The notes under the pieces are model-generated. The model did not search any database. It worked only from the letters and a program-made list of their open reading frames with translations, and was not told the origin of the DNA. 64,000 nucleotides of DNA, from assembly GCF_014842975.1 (NCBI RefSeq), contig NZ_JACYXK010000020.1, forward strand, positions 1 through 64,000, written 5' to 3'. The stretch comes from Rhodanobacter sp. DHB23 (GTDB lineage: Bacteria > Pseudomonadota > Gammaproteobacteria > Xanthomonadales > Rhodanobacteraceae). Position 1 is the stretch's first letter, and each line of letters begins with the position of its first letter. Made by a program: the position numbers and the translations under genes. This document shows positions 1-9,299 of this stretch, piece after piece.

Positions 1-139
1 CTTCACCGACTTGAGGAAACGTGCGTCCGGAAGAAGGGCAAGGTTGACGTGAAACCGCCAAGGATGGCGCTGCACGATCTATGAAAGCTATCGCGTAGCG
101 CGAAAGATGTCGCTTCTCAACAGCCTGCTAGGCATGCCC

Positions 140-694
140 ATGGCCCTCACCGCCACCATCCACAAGGCCGAACTGTCGATCAGCGACATGGACCGGCACT
201 ACTACGCCACCCACGCGCTCACGCTCGCCCGGCATCCGTCGGAAACCGAGGAGCGGCTGATGGCGCGCCTGCTCGCGTTCGCGCTGTACGCCGACGAGCG
301 GCTGGAATTCGGCAAGGGCCTCAGCGACACCGAGGAGCCGGCCCTGTGGCGCAAGGCCTATACCGGCGAGATCGAGCTGTGGATCGACGTCGGCCTGCCC
401 GACGAGACGCGCCTGCGCAAGGCCTGCAACCAGTCGCGGCACGTCGTGGTGCTGGCCTATGGCGGCCACGCCGCCGACGTCTGGTGGAGCAAGACCGCCG
501 GCGCGCTTGCGCGCCACGACAACCTCAGCGTGCTCGCCATCGGCCATGCCGACATGCAGCAACTGGCCGCCCTGTGCGAGCGCACCATGCGCCTGCAGTG
601 CCTGATCCAGGACGGCGAGCTGCAGCTCATCGCCGGCGACCTCACGCTGCCGCTCCGCCCGGATATCCGCATGGGCGAGTACGCCGTCGCCTGA
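140..694 (+). CDS. yaeQ: YaeQ family protein
   Basis: The 184-residue product matches the YaeQ family along its whole length: an N-terminal MALTATIHKAEL block, the TLARHPSET.ERLMARLLAFALYADERL region, GLPDE, and the WW/NLSV segment are all visible. YaeQ has a PD-(D/E)XK nuclease-like fold, but its cellular role is poorly defined. E. coli YaeQ is about 181 residues, which favours this ATG. In-frame ATGs at 107 and 134 would add 11 or 2 residues that the family lacks. It stands alone, with a repeat-containing gap downstream. Confidence 0.9.
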   Translation: MALTATIHKAELSISDMDRHYYATHALTLARHPSETEERLMARLLAFALYADERLEFGKGLSDTEEPALWRKAYTGEIELWIDVGLPDETRLRKACNQSRHVVVLAYGGHAADVWWSKTAGALARHDNLSVLAIGHADMQQLAALCERTMRLQCLIQDGELQLIAGDLTLPLRPDIRMGEYAVA

Positions 695-1073
695 TCCCGC
701 CGTTCCATCCGGCGGAGCCTGGCCAAGGGGAACCTCGAATAACCCGTCATTACCTGCGCAGGCCGGAACCCAGTGACGTCCGAACCTTCGAAAGTCGCAG
801 GCGCCGGATGACCCGCTGCGCCCGCCCCTGCCGGGGCCGCCCTGCGGGTGTTCTGCGCGCTACGCACTTGTCCCGCTTGCGTCGGGATGACCAGCGAGAG
901 CGGGTTTTCGAGGTTATCCGCGGCGCGCGCTGCCGGTCCGGCCCCACCGGATGTTCGCTGGTGTCCGCGGCAGGCCTGCCGGGCGCGAAGTCCCGCCGAA
1001 AGAAAACAGACCCGTCGCAACCCAAAGCTGTCACCATGACTCCGCGGCGAATCCACGCCCGCAGGAGCGTTCC
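695..1073. repeat. Gene-free gap with REP-like inverted repeats
   Basis: No convincing gene is visible in these 379 bases; the open frames here are arginine-rich and have no ribosome binding site. The segment contains several G+C-rich inverted stretches of the type CCTGCGCAGGCCGG and TCCCGCTTGCGTCGGGATGA. These resemble the extragenic palindromes seen elsewhere in the window near 9,870, 34,945, 46,368 and 60,870. The last ~15 bases hold the AGGAG ribosome binding site (1063-1067) of the next gene. Confidence 0.5.
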
Positions 1074-1175
1074 ATGAAAGGCATGAACCAGAAAAAGGGC
1101 GACAAGAAGAAACCCCTGAAGACGGCCAAGGAAAAGAAAGCCGAGAAGGTCGCCAAGAAGGCCGCCAGGGTCTGA
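1074..1175 (+). CDS. Very small lysine-rich protein (33 aa)
   Basis: This short reading frame starts MKGMNQKKGDKKKPLKT and is almost entirely lysine, alanine and glutamate, predicting a strongly basic, probably helical or disordered peptide. An AGGAG box lies 6 bases before the ATG, the right place for a ribosome binding site, and this is the main reason to call it real. Short lysine-rich proteins of this kind are annotated as hypothetical in many proteobacteria; I know of no established function, though nucleic acid or ribosome binding would suit the charge. It converges on the RIO kinase gene 33 bases away. Confidence 0.6.
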   Translation: MKGMNQKKGDKKKPLKTAKEKKAEKVAKKAARV

Positions 1176-1208
1176 CAGGGCGGCGTCGCGCACCGGTAGG
1201 TGCTGGCC

Positions 1209-2066
1209 TCAAGCCTCCATCTGCGCCGCCTCGCGCCCCTGCTGGCGGATGACGGCTTCCTCGCGCGCATCGATGATCGACTGCATCACGCTGTCGACGT
1301 CCACCGCGCCCTCGTCGAACGCGAAGTGGCCGGTCAGTTCGCTGTCCGGCCGCAGTTCGCCCTGCTCGAACAGCGCCCACATCTCCTCGGCGTAGTGCGT
1401 ATCGAGCAATTCCGGCGCGAAGCGCGACAGGCTGATCGTGATGTTGCCCACGTCCCGCCGCAGCATGGTGCGCGCGGCATTGTTGCCGGCGGCGCTGACC
1501 ACCTGGGGCAAGTCGATGATGACCGGGCCGTCGGCCGCCACCAGCACGTTGTATTCGGACAGGTCGCCATGGATCAGTCCCTCGCACAACATGCATGCGA
1601 CCTGGCGCACCAGGAAACGATGGTGATCACGCGCCGTCTGCGCCGACAGTTCCACCTCGCCCAGCCGCGGCGCCGAACGGCCCTCGGCGTCGGTAAGCAA
1701 CTCCATCACCAGCACGCCGCCAAAGTAGCCGTACGGTTGCGGCACCCGCACGCCCGCGGCCGCCAGTCGATACAGCGCATCCACCTCGGCGCTTTTCCAG
1801 GCCGCCTCGGCCTCCCTGCGCCCGAACTTGGTGGCCTTGCCCATCGCGCGCGCCTGGCGGCTGCCGCGCACCTTGCGCCCTTCCTGGTACTGCACGCGCT
1901 GCTGGAAGCTGCGCTGGGCCATGTCCTTGTAGACCTTGGCGCAACGCACCTCGTCGCCCGAGCGCACGACATAGACCGACGCCTCCTTGCCGCTTTTCAG
2001 CGGACGCAGGACCTCATCGATCACGCCATCGTCAACGAGTGCCTGCAGGCTGGCAGGGGATTTCAT
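1209..2066 (-). CDS. RIO1-type atypical serine/threonine kinase
   Basis: The product (285 aa from this start) is a RIO-family kinase. Visible motifs are the GKEASVY nucleotide-binding loop, the lysine in CAKVYK, the catalytic loop HGDLSEYNV and the metal-binding IDLPQ. RIO kinases are small atypical protein kinases or ATPases; in eukaryotes and archaea they act in small ribosomal subunit maturation, while the bacterial substrate is unknown. In-frame ATGs at 2102 and 2207 would extend the N-terminus with residues unlike the family, so I use the ATG encoding MKSPASLQALV. Confidence 0.88.
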   Translation of the reverse strand: MKSPASLQALVDDGVIDEVLRPLKSGKEASVYVVRSGDEVRCAKVYKDMAQRSFQQRVQYQEGRKVRGSRQARAMGKATKFGRREAEAAWKSAEVDALYRLAAAGVRVPQPYGYFGGVLVMELLTDAEGRSAPRLGEVELSAQTARDHHRFLVRQVACMLCEGLIHGDLSEYNVLVAADGPVIIDLPQVVSAAGNNAARTMLRRDVGNITISLSRFAPELLDTHYAEEMWALFEQGELRPDSELTGHFAFDEGAVDVDSVMQSIIDAREEAVIRQQGREAAQMEA

Positions 2067-2306
2067 GCGTGGGAAGGCTCGCTGACGGAAAAGACCCGCC
2101 ATTATGGCTGATGGGTCGTTATCAACCGACCGCACGCCACAACCGCCCGTCCGGGCCTGCCCCCGGCGCGCGCTGGCGCAGCGGAAGCCGTGCTTTCGCA
2201 TCCTCATCGAGGCGGCCGCGGCCGAGAGCGGAGGCCATCCCGAAATCGCATCCTTGGATGCCTGTCAAACCCAGGCCGGCTCAACCCGCTCCCGTGTCGA
2301 CGGGTT

Positions 2307-2909
2307 TCATTTGTCCTGAACCGCTTCGACCTGGATGCGGAGCGTCACCTTCATGTCCATGCCGAACGACTTGCCGCCGTCGAGTCCGAAGGCATCGCGC
2401 TCGAACGTCCCCAGCGCGTCGGCGCCGCAACGCAGCCGCGGCTTGAGCATGAAATCGGGGACGCACTTGAATCGATCGATGGCAAGTGTCAGCGGCCTGG
2501 TCACCCCGCGCATCGTCAACGTGCCGATGAGCCTGGTCGGCACGCCGTCGACGAAATCCGCGAGCGTGCCCCGATAGCGCGCCGTCGGATATTTCTCCAC
2601 GAAGAAGGTGCCGCACTCCGTCTGGCACATCGGCGCCTTGGCGCCCAGCATCACCTTGTCCAACGCCGGGTTGCCGAAATCGATGCTGGCGATGTCGACG
2701 GTGACATCCACCGTGCCGGTCCCGGCCGCCGTGTCGAGCGTGGCGGTGCCGGTACTGTGATCGAACTTGCCGCGCCAGACCGACAGGCCCATGTGATCGG
2801 CCTCGAAGCTGGGGTAGGTGTGGTCCGGGTCGAGGGTGAAATGCACCGGCGCGGGCATGGCCGTGGCCGGGATGGCTGCCAGCAGCAGCACAAGCATGGG
2901 AAGACGCAT
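2307..2909 (-). CDS. YceI family periplasmic lipocalin-like protein
   Basis: The 200-residue protein opens with a signal peptide (hydrophobic run ending near ATAMPA) and then shows the YceI pattern: FTLDPDHTYPSFEADHMG, VTVDIASIDFGNPALDKVM, and the C-terminal TMRGVTRPLTL strand. YceI proteins are secreted lipocalin-like beta-barrels that bind isoprenoid-type lipids such as polyprenyl chains. Four cysteines (CQTECG, KCVP, RCGA) could form disulfides in the periplasm. It has no obvious operon partner, and its ligand cannot be told from sequence. Confidence 0.88.
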   Translation of the reverse strand: MRLPMLVLLLAAIPATAMPAPVHFTLDPDHTYPSFEADHMGLSVWRGKFDHSTGTATLDTAAGTGTVDVTVDIASIDFGNPALDKVMLGAKAPMCQTECGTFFVEKYPTARYRGTLADFVDGVPTRLIGTLTMRGVTRPLTLAIDRFKCVPDFMLKPRLRCGADALGTFERDAFGLDGGKSFGMDMKVTLRIQVEAVQDK

Positions 2910-3023
2910 GGTGGGTTTCTCCCTGGGTGATGCGGTTGATCGTGGCCGGCCGGGTGCCGGCTTCGGAGTGACGACGAATGGCGGTGATGCGGATCGACAC
3001 GTCGCACGGCCCGAACGCGCCGG

Positions 3024-3641
3024 CTACGCCACCCGACGCCCCCGGTTCGACTGCTGCGCCTCGCGGATCAGGGAATAGACCTGCCTGACACCCGGGATCA
3101 TTTCGAAAGACGGCGGCTGCCGATTACGCATTCCAGGCCACGAACTGCCACCAGGCCACGAGGATGGCCCGGTACCCGAACCAAACGTGATGGTGCCGCT
3201 ACCGTCCGGCCGCTCGCTCAGGGACATGTCGGCGACGCCCTCCAGCGCCAGGCTCTTGACGCGACGGCCAAACAAGCCATCGACGATGATCACGCGCTGA
3301 TCGGTCACGCCATAGTCGGCATGGGCGCGCCGAAGCGAATCCACGAAAAAGCGGCCCACGATGATGTAGAGGCCCATCAGCACGAACGGGATGCCCCACA
3401 GCTTCATGAAAAGCGGGGCTTTCCCGATTGCGGTCACGGAAAACTCCCAGAAGAACGCAAAACCTCCCCACATCAGGCTGAAAGGCACCATCAGCCAGTC
3501 GCTGGAACGGAAGCGCAGCCCCTGCCCGGGCACGCCAGCCCACAACAATCGCTCGTCGCGCCCCAGTTCGGGCCGGAGCTTCTGCTCGGTCGAAAATGTC
3601 ACGTCCTTCCCCCTGATGGCCCCATCGCCGGAGTATCCCAT
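3024..3641 (-). CDS. Membrane protein with PH-like domain
   Basis: A 205-residue protein with two hydrophobic segments in its first half (around LMVPFSLMWGGFAFFW and LWGIPFVLMGLYIIVG), followed by the strand pattern YGVTDQRVIIVDGLFGRRVKSL typical of bacterial PH-like (YdbT/DUF304-type) domains. An unusual low-complexity GSGTGPSSWPGGSSWPG stretch precedes the C-terminus. A GTG at 3602 is an alternative start. The function is unknown; bacterial PH-domain membrane proteins are often tied to stress or lipid homeostasis, but nothing here identifies a role. Confidence 0.65.
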   Translation of the reverse strand: MGYSGDGAIRGKDVTFSTEQKLRPELGRDERLLWAGVPGQGLRFRSSDWLMVPFSLMWGGFAFFWEFSVTAIGKAPLFMKLWGIPFVLMGLYIIVGRFFVDSLRRAHADYGVTDQRVIIVDGLFGRRVKSLALEGVADMSLSERPDGSGTITFGSGTGPSSWPGGSSWPGMRNRQPPSFEMIPGVRQVYSLIREAQQSNRGRRVA

Positions 3642-3659
3642 TCAACCCGGGCTGCGGCG

Positions 3660-4820
3660 CTACCGCTCCGGCCAATGCCACGCGGGCTGGTCCAGCATGC
3701 CCTGCCCGCTCACCACCGTCTGGCTCAACTCCTTTTCCAGCCGGATGGTGTGGCAATGCGGCTGGTCCTCGAGCGCCGCGATCAGGCGCGGCGCGTGCGA
3801 CACCACCCACACCTGCGTGCGCGTGGCCGCATTGGCGATCAGGCGCGCCAGCGGCGGCAGCAGATCGGGATGCAGGCTGGTCTCCGGTTCGTTGAGCACC
3901 ATCAGCGGCGGCGGTCGCGACGTGTGCAGCGCGGCGATCCACAGCAGGTAGCGCAGCGTGCCGTCGGAGAGTTCCGCGGCCGACAGCGGGCGCAGCAGCC
4001 CGTGCTGCGAGAAGTGCAGCAGGAAGCGGCCGTCCGTGTTGCCCACTTTGACTTCCGCGCCCGGGAACGCATCCGCGACCGCGGCATCGAGCGCACCCGC
4101 ATCGCCGATTTCGCGGATCGTCTGCCACGCGGCGGCGACGTCGCGGCCGTCGTGGCTCAACACCGGCGTGCGCGTGGCGAGCTGCGGCAGGCGCGCGGGC
4201 GCGTCCGCGTCCGAACGGAAATGGTCGTAGAAGCGCCAGCCGCGTATCGTCTCGCGCAGGGTCAGCACCTCGGGCGCGCTCTGCGCATCGGCGATCTGGC
4301 CGAACAGGCTCTCGAACGGATTGAGGTGCTGGTGGATCACCCGCCAGCCGCGCCCGTCGCGCACGCGCGCCATGCCGCCGTCCCGGTCGACCAGCGTGCC
4401 CGCCGCACGCAGGAACGGACCGTTCCAGATCGCCTCGCGCTTGATCTGCGGATCGAGCGCGAAGGCGCTGGACGACGGTTCCGGGTAGCCGAGGTCCACG
4501 GCATAGCCGAGGTCGTCGCTGGCAAACCCCAGGCACAGGCGCACGGACTCCTGCCGCGGGCCGCCCTGCACCGGCACCTCGCCGCGGCGCATCGCGCGGC
4601 TGATCGTCTCCGGCCCCGCCCACAGCGCCGAACCCAGGCCGCCCTCGCGCGCGAGCGCCGGCACGATGCCCGCCTGCGCGGACTCGGCGAGCAGGCGCAG
4701 TGCGCGGTACAGGTTCGACTTGCCGCTGCCGTTCGCGCCGACCACGAGGTTGAGCCGTCCCAGCGGCACGATCAGCTCGCGCAGCGAGCGGTAGTTCGCA
4801 ACGGCCAGTGTCGTCAGCAT
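3660..4820 (-). CDS. AAA family ATPase, ABC/SMC-like (AAA_21 type)
   Basis: A 386-residue ABC-type ATPase of the SMC/OLD-like group. The N-terminus reads MLTTLAVANYRSLRELIVPL with Walker A GANGSGKSN, the C-terminal half has an ABC-signature-like LSDGTLRYL and Walker B LMVLNEPETSLHPDLL, and a conserved histidine follows in VSHAPRLI. Upstream in-frame ATGs exist, but the family begins at this methionine. Such stand-alone ATPases are often paired with a nuclease in defence systems, but no partner is adjacent, so I keep the call general. Confidence 0.85.
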   Translation of the reverse strand: MLTTLAVANYRSLRELIVPLGRLNLVVGANGSGKSNLYRALRLLAESAQAGIVPALAREGGLGSALWAGPETISRAMRRGEVPVQGGPRQESVRLCLGFASDDLGYAVDLGYPEPSSSAFALDPQIKREAIWNGPFLRAAGTLVDRDGGMARVRDGRGWRVIHQHLNPFESLFGQIADAQSAPEVLTLRETIRGWRFYDHFRSDADAPARLPQLATRTPVLSHDGRDVAAAWQTIREIGDAGALDAAVADAFPGAEVKVGNTDGRFLLHFSQHGLLRPLSAAELSDGTLRYLLWIAALHTSRPPPLMVLNEPETSLHPDLLPPLARLIANAATRTQVWVVSHAPRLIAALEDQPHCHTIRLEKELSQTVVSGQGMLDQPAWHWPER

Positions 4821-5270
4821 GGGCGGTTCCTTCGCGCGGACCAGCGGCAACTTTAGAACGGCGCCCGGCGCGCGGCCAGGACCGGATCGGGCACCGTCAT
4901 CGTGAACGTCCACGCGGAGCCGGCGCCGATTTCCACGAAAGGATCCGACAGGCGGCGGCGAGGAATGCAATCGGGGCGCTCGGCTCCGCCGCCTTCGTGC
5001 AGAACGCGGGAGGCATGCGGTACCGGCGGATAGCCGCAACGAAAGCCGCCAGCGCCAGCACGGGAACGGCCTCGCGATACCGGGCGCTACGCTTCTTCGG
5101 GAACAGCATGGCGGACAGGGCGAGTATCGACAGGGTATCCGTCATCACGCCGACTTCGAGAAGTGCACCGTGCCCCGCTTCCAGCAGACTGACGCATGAG
5201 ACCGTTGCCGTTATGCTCCCCGGCACAGGCGTCATCGGCGAACGATGAAAGCGCAACCGGGGAGGCCCAC
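4821..5270. other. Gene-free gap, no supported coding region
   Basis: I see no reliable gene in these 450 bases. A minus-strand frame of 119 codons (4897-5256) contains two short hydrophobic runs but no ribosome binding site and no family resemblance; it may be chance or a decayed remnant. The right end carries the GGGGAGG ribosome binding site (5259-5265) of the amidohydrolase gene. Confidence 0.4.
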
Positions 5271-5276
5271 GTGACC

Positions 5277-6599
5277 ATGCATCGATTCCGGCGTGCAGTC
5301 GTCGCCTTGTTTGCAGCGACCATCGGGCTCGCAGGCATTGCCCTGACGTGCCAGGCCGGCACCGTGCCGAAACCGGCCGATCATCCCTGGCTGCTCAAGG
5401 CCGACCGCGTTTTCGATGCGCGCAGCGAACAGGCGCATGCCGGCTGGGTGGTGCTGGTGCAGGGCGACAAGATCGCCGCCGTGGGACCGGCCTCGCAAGT
5501 GAATGTGCCGGCCGGCACGCAAACCATCACCCTTGCGGGCACCACCCTGCTGCCCGGCCTGATCGACGCGCACTCGCACATCTTCCTGCACCCGTACAAC
5601 GAAACCCTGTGGAACGACCAGGTGCTGAAGGAGACGCTGCCCTATCGCACCATCGAAGCAGTGCAGCACGTGCACGACACGCTGATGGCCGGCTTCACCG
5701 CCCTGCGCGACCTGGGCACGGAAGGCGCGGGCTATGCGGACGTCGACGTGCAGCGCGCGATCGACCAGGGCCTGATCCCGGGCCCGCACCTGTTCGTCGC
5801 CACGCGCGCCACCATCGCCGCGCACTGCTACGGTCCGGGCCCGCTGGGCTTCCGCGCCGACCTGGATCTGCCGCAAGGCGGCATCCCGGTCAGCGGCGTC
5901 GCGCAGATGATCGACGCCGTGCGCGACCAGGCTGGCCACGGCGCGGACTGGATCAAGCTCTACGCCGACTACCACTGCGGCAAGAGCAAGGGCGCCGTGC
6001 CCACGTTCACCCAGGAGGAATTGAACGCCGCGGTGGAAACCGCGCACTCGATGAACCTGCCGGTCGCCGTGCATTCCACCACCCCCGAAGGCATGCGCCG
6101 GTCGGTGCTGGCCGGCGTCGACACCATCGAGCATGCCTACGGCGGCACGCGCGAGGTGTTCGAACTCATGAAGCAGCACAACGTCGCCTACATGCCCACG
6201 CTCGAAGCGGAAGCGGCCTACGCCGGATACTTCCACGGCTGGAAGCCCGGCCTGCCGCCCACCGCCGACATGCAGCAGGCGGCGAACGCCTTCAGGCTGG
6301 CCATGCAGGCCGGCGTCACCATCGGCTCGGGCAGCGACGTGGGCGTGTTCATGCACGGCACCAACTACAAGGAGCTGGAGTGGATGGTGCGCGACGGCAT
6401 GTCGCCTGCGCGCGCACTGCTTGCCGCCACGGCCGTCGATGCGAAGGTCCTGCGCCAGCAGGACCGCTTCGGTCAACTGAAGGCCGGCCTCGACGCCGAC
6501 ATCATCGCCGTCCAGGGCGACCCGACGGTGGACATCAGCGCCATCGAGCACGTGCCTTTCGTGATGAAGGGCGGCGCCATCTACAAGCAGCCGCAGTAG
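5277..6599 (+). CDS. Secreted metal-dependent amidohydrolase
   Basis: The 440-residue product starts with a signal peptide ([16 protein letters not shown]) and is an amidohydrolase-superfamily enzyme of the imidazolonepropionase-like or Xaa-Pro dipeptidase subgroup. Metal-site motifs visible are DAHSHIF (HxH), the lysine in [10 protein letters not shown], the histidines in AVHSTT and IEHAYGG, and the aspartate in GSGSDVGVF. The likely reaction is hydrolysis of a cyclic amide or dipeptide in the periplasm; the substrate is not determined. A GTG at 5271, 5 bases from the GGAGG box, is an alternative start. Confidence 0.85.
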   Translation: MHRFRRAVVALFAATIGLAGIALTCQAGTVPKPADHPWLLKADRVFDARSEQAHAGWVVLVQGDKIAAVGPASQVNVPAGTQTITLAGTTLLPGLIDAHSHIFLHPYNETLWNDQVLKETLPYRTIEAVQHVHDTLMAGFTALRDLGTEGAGYADVDVQRAIDQGLIPGPHLFVATRATIAAHCYGPGPLGFRADLDLPQGGIPVSGVAQMIDAVRDQAGHGADWIKLYADYHCGKSKGAVPTFTQEELNAAVETAHSMNLPVAVHSTTPEGMRRSVLAGVDTIEHAYGGTREVFELMKQHNVAYMPTLEAEAAYAGYFHGWKPGLPPTADMQQAANAFRLAMQAGVTIGSGSDVGVFMHGTNYKELEWMVRDGMSPARALLAATAVDAKVLRQQDRFGQLKAGLDADIIAVQGDPTVDISAIEHVPFVMKGGAIYKQPQ

Positions 6600-6896
6600 C
6601 CGGGCAGGCTCGACCGGCTGCGTTCAAGCAAGGCCGCAAGGCCAGCATCGACTTCCTGCAACGCAGGCCTCAGGGAAAGTGCCCCCTGCCACTGCCTGAT
6701 GCCGATACCCTCACGCACCTGCCACCTGCGTCGCCCACCGCGCAGCGCGAGCGGCTTACCCGCGTAACTTCGCCGTGCAGTTGTCGGCATCACTGGCCAG
6801 CCCTGGGCAGCCGATGAAGGCTTGCCCCGGGCCGTGGATTGCATGGACCGGCAACCCCGGCAACGCGCAGGGTGCCACACCCATCCCGCCATCCGC

Positions 6897-7292
6897 TCAG
6901 CCCGGACCGAACACGCCGGACAACACCATCACCGACCCGACGACAGACACGGTCCAGACCAGCGTGCGCAGGTAGGGAATGCCAGCCGCATAGACCGGCA
7001 GGTAGACGACGCGCGCCCAGAAGTAGAGTTCCGCGCCCAGCGCCGTCCTGGCACCGGTGCGCTGCCCCACCACGACCACCAGCACGGCGGCGGCGAAGAA
7101 CGCGAAGGTCTCCAGGAAATTGCGGCTGGCGCGGTCCACCCGCGCGGCCACCCCGGTCAGCGGCACCGCCTCGTCGCGATTGCCCGCGTTCCAGGCCATG
7201 CCACGCTGTCCCAGCGACAGCAGCGTGGCCAGCAACAGGTAGACCAGCCCCAGCGCTGTCGACCACCCCAGCATCTTCAGTTCGACCGGCAT
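6897..7292 (-). CDS. MAPEG family membrane protein
   Basis: A 131-residue integral membrane protein with four predicted transmembrane helices, resembling the MAPEG (eicosanoid/glutathione metabolism) superfamily: VPLTGVAARVDRASRNFLETFAFF and the ELYFWARVVYLPVYAAGIPYLRTLVW segment are typical. The start is set by a strong GGGGAGG box 6 bases upstream of the ATG. The bacterial members' substrates are mostly unknown. The 297 bases between its stop and the amidohydrolase show nothing I can support. Confidence 0.85.
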   Translation of the reverse strand: MPVELKMLGWSTALGLVYLLLATLLSLGQRGMAWNAGNRDEAVPLTGVAARVDRASRNFLETFAFFAAAVLVVVVGQRTGARTALGAELYFWARVVYLPVYAAGIPYLRTLVWTVSVVGSVMVLSGVFGPG

Positions 7293-7321
7293 GTCGCACC
7301 TCCCCGACTGGACCAGGCGAC

Positions 7322-7501
7322 ATGATGCGCCGAAGGATCGCCCGGCACTATCCGCAAGCTCCACCACGGGATTCCGGTGAAAGGCGCGTCCTCAAGTACC
7401 TGACGGCCGCCGATGACGCCACGCACGCGGCGGTCGTCATCGAGGTCGAGCAGGCGATCTCCGGAATGGATCAGGCAGGGGTGACGGATCGCCTGGCGTA
7501 G
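7322..7501 (+). CDS. Possible small hypothetical protein (59 aa)
   Basis: An open frame beginning MMRRRIARHY and ending in a soluble-looking DATHAAVVIEVEQAISGMDQ region. The composition is more protein-like than the neighbouring shadow frames, but no clear ribosome binding site precedes it and it resembles no family I know. It starts divergently, 29 bases from the MAPEG start codon, and may be chance. Confidence 0.25.
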   Translation: MMRRRIARHYPQAPPRDSGERRVLKYLTAADDATHAAVVIEVEQAISGMDQAGVTDRLA

Positions 7502-7517
7502 CCCATCCCCCTTGTCC

Positions 7518-8612
7518 TTACTTGGGAGGATCGTAGTTGGGCTTTTCCTCCTCGCCCTTCTCCACCCGCGCCAGCGTCGCCTTCAGCCGGGCCAGCTGCT
7601 CTGGATCCTTTGTCGTGATGAGCAGTTTCTTGAGTATCGCCACGTAGGCGGTCCTCATCGCGTCAGCCGCAGGCACGGCAATATCCGGTTTGACACCGAC
7701 ATGCTCCCAGTTCGTATGCGTGACGGGGTTGACGGCACGGCCCACCGGAATGAAGGCGACGAAACCGTGGCCCAGGGCGAAGACATCGCCGGGATTGGCG
7801 CCGCCGCCCGTGCCTGCACCGACCAGCGTGGCCCGCTTCTGCGTCTGGAAATCGTAGGCGCATTCTTCGCCGCCGGAGAACGTGAGCGCAGACGTCAGCA
7901 CGTACACGGGCTTGGTATAGCGCGGCCCGCCGACGGCAGACGTCCAGAACTGCTGGGTCCTGTCGCCTTTGCGCCAGTACAGGTCGTTGAGGTGGCGACT
8001 GTCGCCTTCGGCGAAGAAGTAGCTGAGCAAGGTGGCGACCGCGGCAGGATCGCCGCCGCCGTTCTTCCGCAGGTCGATGATCAGTGCATCGCTTCCGGCA
8101 ACCAGGTTCATCGCGGCGGCATACCCGCTCGCCACGAAGTCGGCCGGCAGGAAGCCGCGGATGTCCAGGTAAGCCACGTTGCCCGGGAGTCGTTCCACCT
8201 TGGCGATGCCGTAGCCGTACTGGCTCGCCATCGTCCGCTGCTCGTCGATCTGTTTCGGCGTAAGCGCCGAGTCGTCGTTTTCGTCCGGCTTGAACGTAGG
8301 GTCATACCTGATCCGCAGGTGCCGATCCATCCCGACCGACTGCAGGTCATGGGTCAATGCTTCGGCAAACGTGTCGGTCGTTGCGTCGTGCTCGTAGGCA
8401 TGGCCAGCGACCTTCGCATCGAGTGCGGCAGCCACCTTGCCGGCGACGTCGGGAAACACGTAGTTCGCCTGCAGCTGCTTGCCGAGACTCGCAACAACTG
8501 CCTGGCGCGTGGATGCGTCGACCGGCCCGGCGGATGGGGCCACCTGCGCAACCGCCACGGCGAGGGGCGCCAGCGACAACACGCAGGACGTAAGGACGCG
8601 ACAAAAGCGCAT
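7518..8612 (-). CDS. S41 family (C-terminal processing type) peptidase
   Basis: A 364-residue secreted protein: signal peptide ending near AVAVAQ, an N-terminal helical cap, then the S41 tail-specific protease core with NVAYLDIRGF, ALIIDLRKNGGGDPAAV, the nucleophile region ALTFSGGEE and GAGTGGGANPGDV. No PDZ domain is evident between the cap and the core, unlike classical CtpA. The start follows an AAGGAG box (5-base spacing). It is divergent from the Lrp-type regulator across a ~195-base AT-richer intergenic region, so that regulator may control it. Confidence 0.88.
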   Translation of the reverse strand: MRFCRVLTSCVLSLAPLAVAVAQVAPSAGPVDASTRQAVVASLGKQLQANYVFPDVAGKVAAALDAKVAGHAYEHDATTDTFAEALTHDLQSVGMDRHLRIRYDPTFKPDENDDSALTPKQIDEQRTMASQYGYGIAKVERLPGNVAYLDIRGFLPADFVASGYAAAMNLVAGSDALIIDLRKNGGGDPAAVATLLSYFFAEGDSRHLNDLYWRKGDRTQQFWTSAVGGPRYTKPVYVLTSALTFSGGEECAYDFQTQKRATLVGAGTGGGANPGDVFALGHGFVAFIPVGRAVNPVTHTNWEHVGVKPDIAVPAADAMRTAYVAILKKLLITTKDPEQLARLKATLARVEKGEEEKPNYDPPK

Positions 8613-8807
8613 GAATGCTCTCCTTGTAAAACAGCCTTTGATGGAAACCCCGCGCAGCACTGCCGCCTTGGTTCGCCGCCGACGCGACGCGGACGACATG
8701 TGACCGCACTAAGCGCGGTACAGTATCGAAAATGTCGCATGTAATGTTGTCGATGACGCAATCTTGTGACTTTACGAATGAAAACATCAAAACATGGAGA
8801 TTAAGCG

Positions 8808-9299
8808 TTGCGAAACCATGCGATAGACGGCATCGACCGCAAAATCCTCGGTGTCCTGCAGGCGGACGGACGGGCGAGCTTTCGCGAGCTGGGTGCGCAG
8901 GTCAATCTCAGCCCGAACGCCACGGCGGAACGCGTCGCGCGCCTGCAGGAGCGCGGCATCATCACCGGGTTCCAGGCCAACGTCTCGATGGAAGCCATGG
9001 GCTTCGGACTGCAGGTGTTCATCGACGTGAAGCTCCAGCCAGGCGCCAGCATGGAGGCGTTCGAACAAGTCCTGCAAAGCATCGACGTCGTCCACGACGC
9101 CGTGTCGCTGACGGGTTCGTTCGACGCGCGCCTGCGCGTCGCCTGCAGGGACACCGCACATCTCGGGGAACTCGTCGAATTGCTGCGCTCGGGCGCAGGC
9201 GTGCAGGAAACCAGCAGCTCGGTCATCTGCCGCTCCCTGGACGTGACGGGGCGGGTTGGCATGGCTGGGAAAACAGCGCCTGCAGCAAAGAAGAAATAG
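8808..9299 (+). CDS. Lrp/AsnC family transcriptional regulator
   Basis: A 163-residue regulator with an N-terminal winged helix-turn-helix (IDGIDRKILGVLQADGRASF; LGAQVNLSPNATAERVARL) and a C-terminal RAM/AsnC ligand-binding domain (LQVFIDVKLQ; LTGSFDARLRVACRDTAHLGEL). The start is a TTG, because the nearby ATG at 8818 is out of frame; a GGAG box lies 9 bases upstream. The C-terminus has a lysine-rich AGKTAPAAKKK tail. Lrp-type proteins sense amino acids and often repress their own gene and a divergent neighbour, here the S41 peptidase. Confidence 0.88.
   Translation: MRNHAIDGIDRKILGVLQADGRASFRELGAQVNLSPNATAERVARLQERGIITGFQANVSMEAMGFGLQVFIDVKLQPGASMEAFEQVLQSIDVVHDAVSLTGSFDARLRVACRDTAHLGELVELLRSGAGVQETSSSVICRSLDVTGRVGMAGKTAPAAKKK

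Noticed and set aside
1-84. Possible C-terminal end of a gene entering from the left edge
   Set aside because: A frame open from base 1 to a TGA at 82-84 exists, but 27 codons without context cannot be told from chance.
457-1596. Long minus-strand frame across YaeQ and the RIO kinase
   Set aside because: Arg/Gly/Ala-rich antisense shadow of clear genes, no ribosome binding site.
3660-4820. Defence ATPase paired with a nuclease (Gabija/OLD-like)
   Set aside because: No nuclease or other partner gene adjoins it; the neighbours are unrelated.
4897-5256. 119-codon minus-strand frame with two hydrophobic runs
   Set aside because: No ribosome binding site or family resemblance; left as a gene-free gap.
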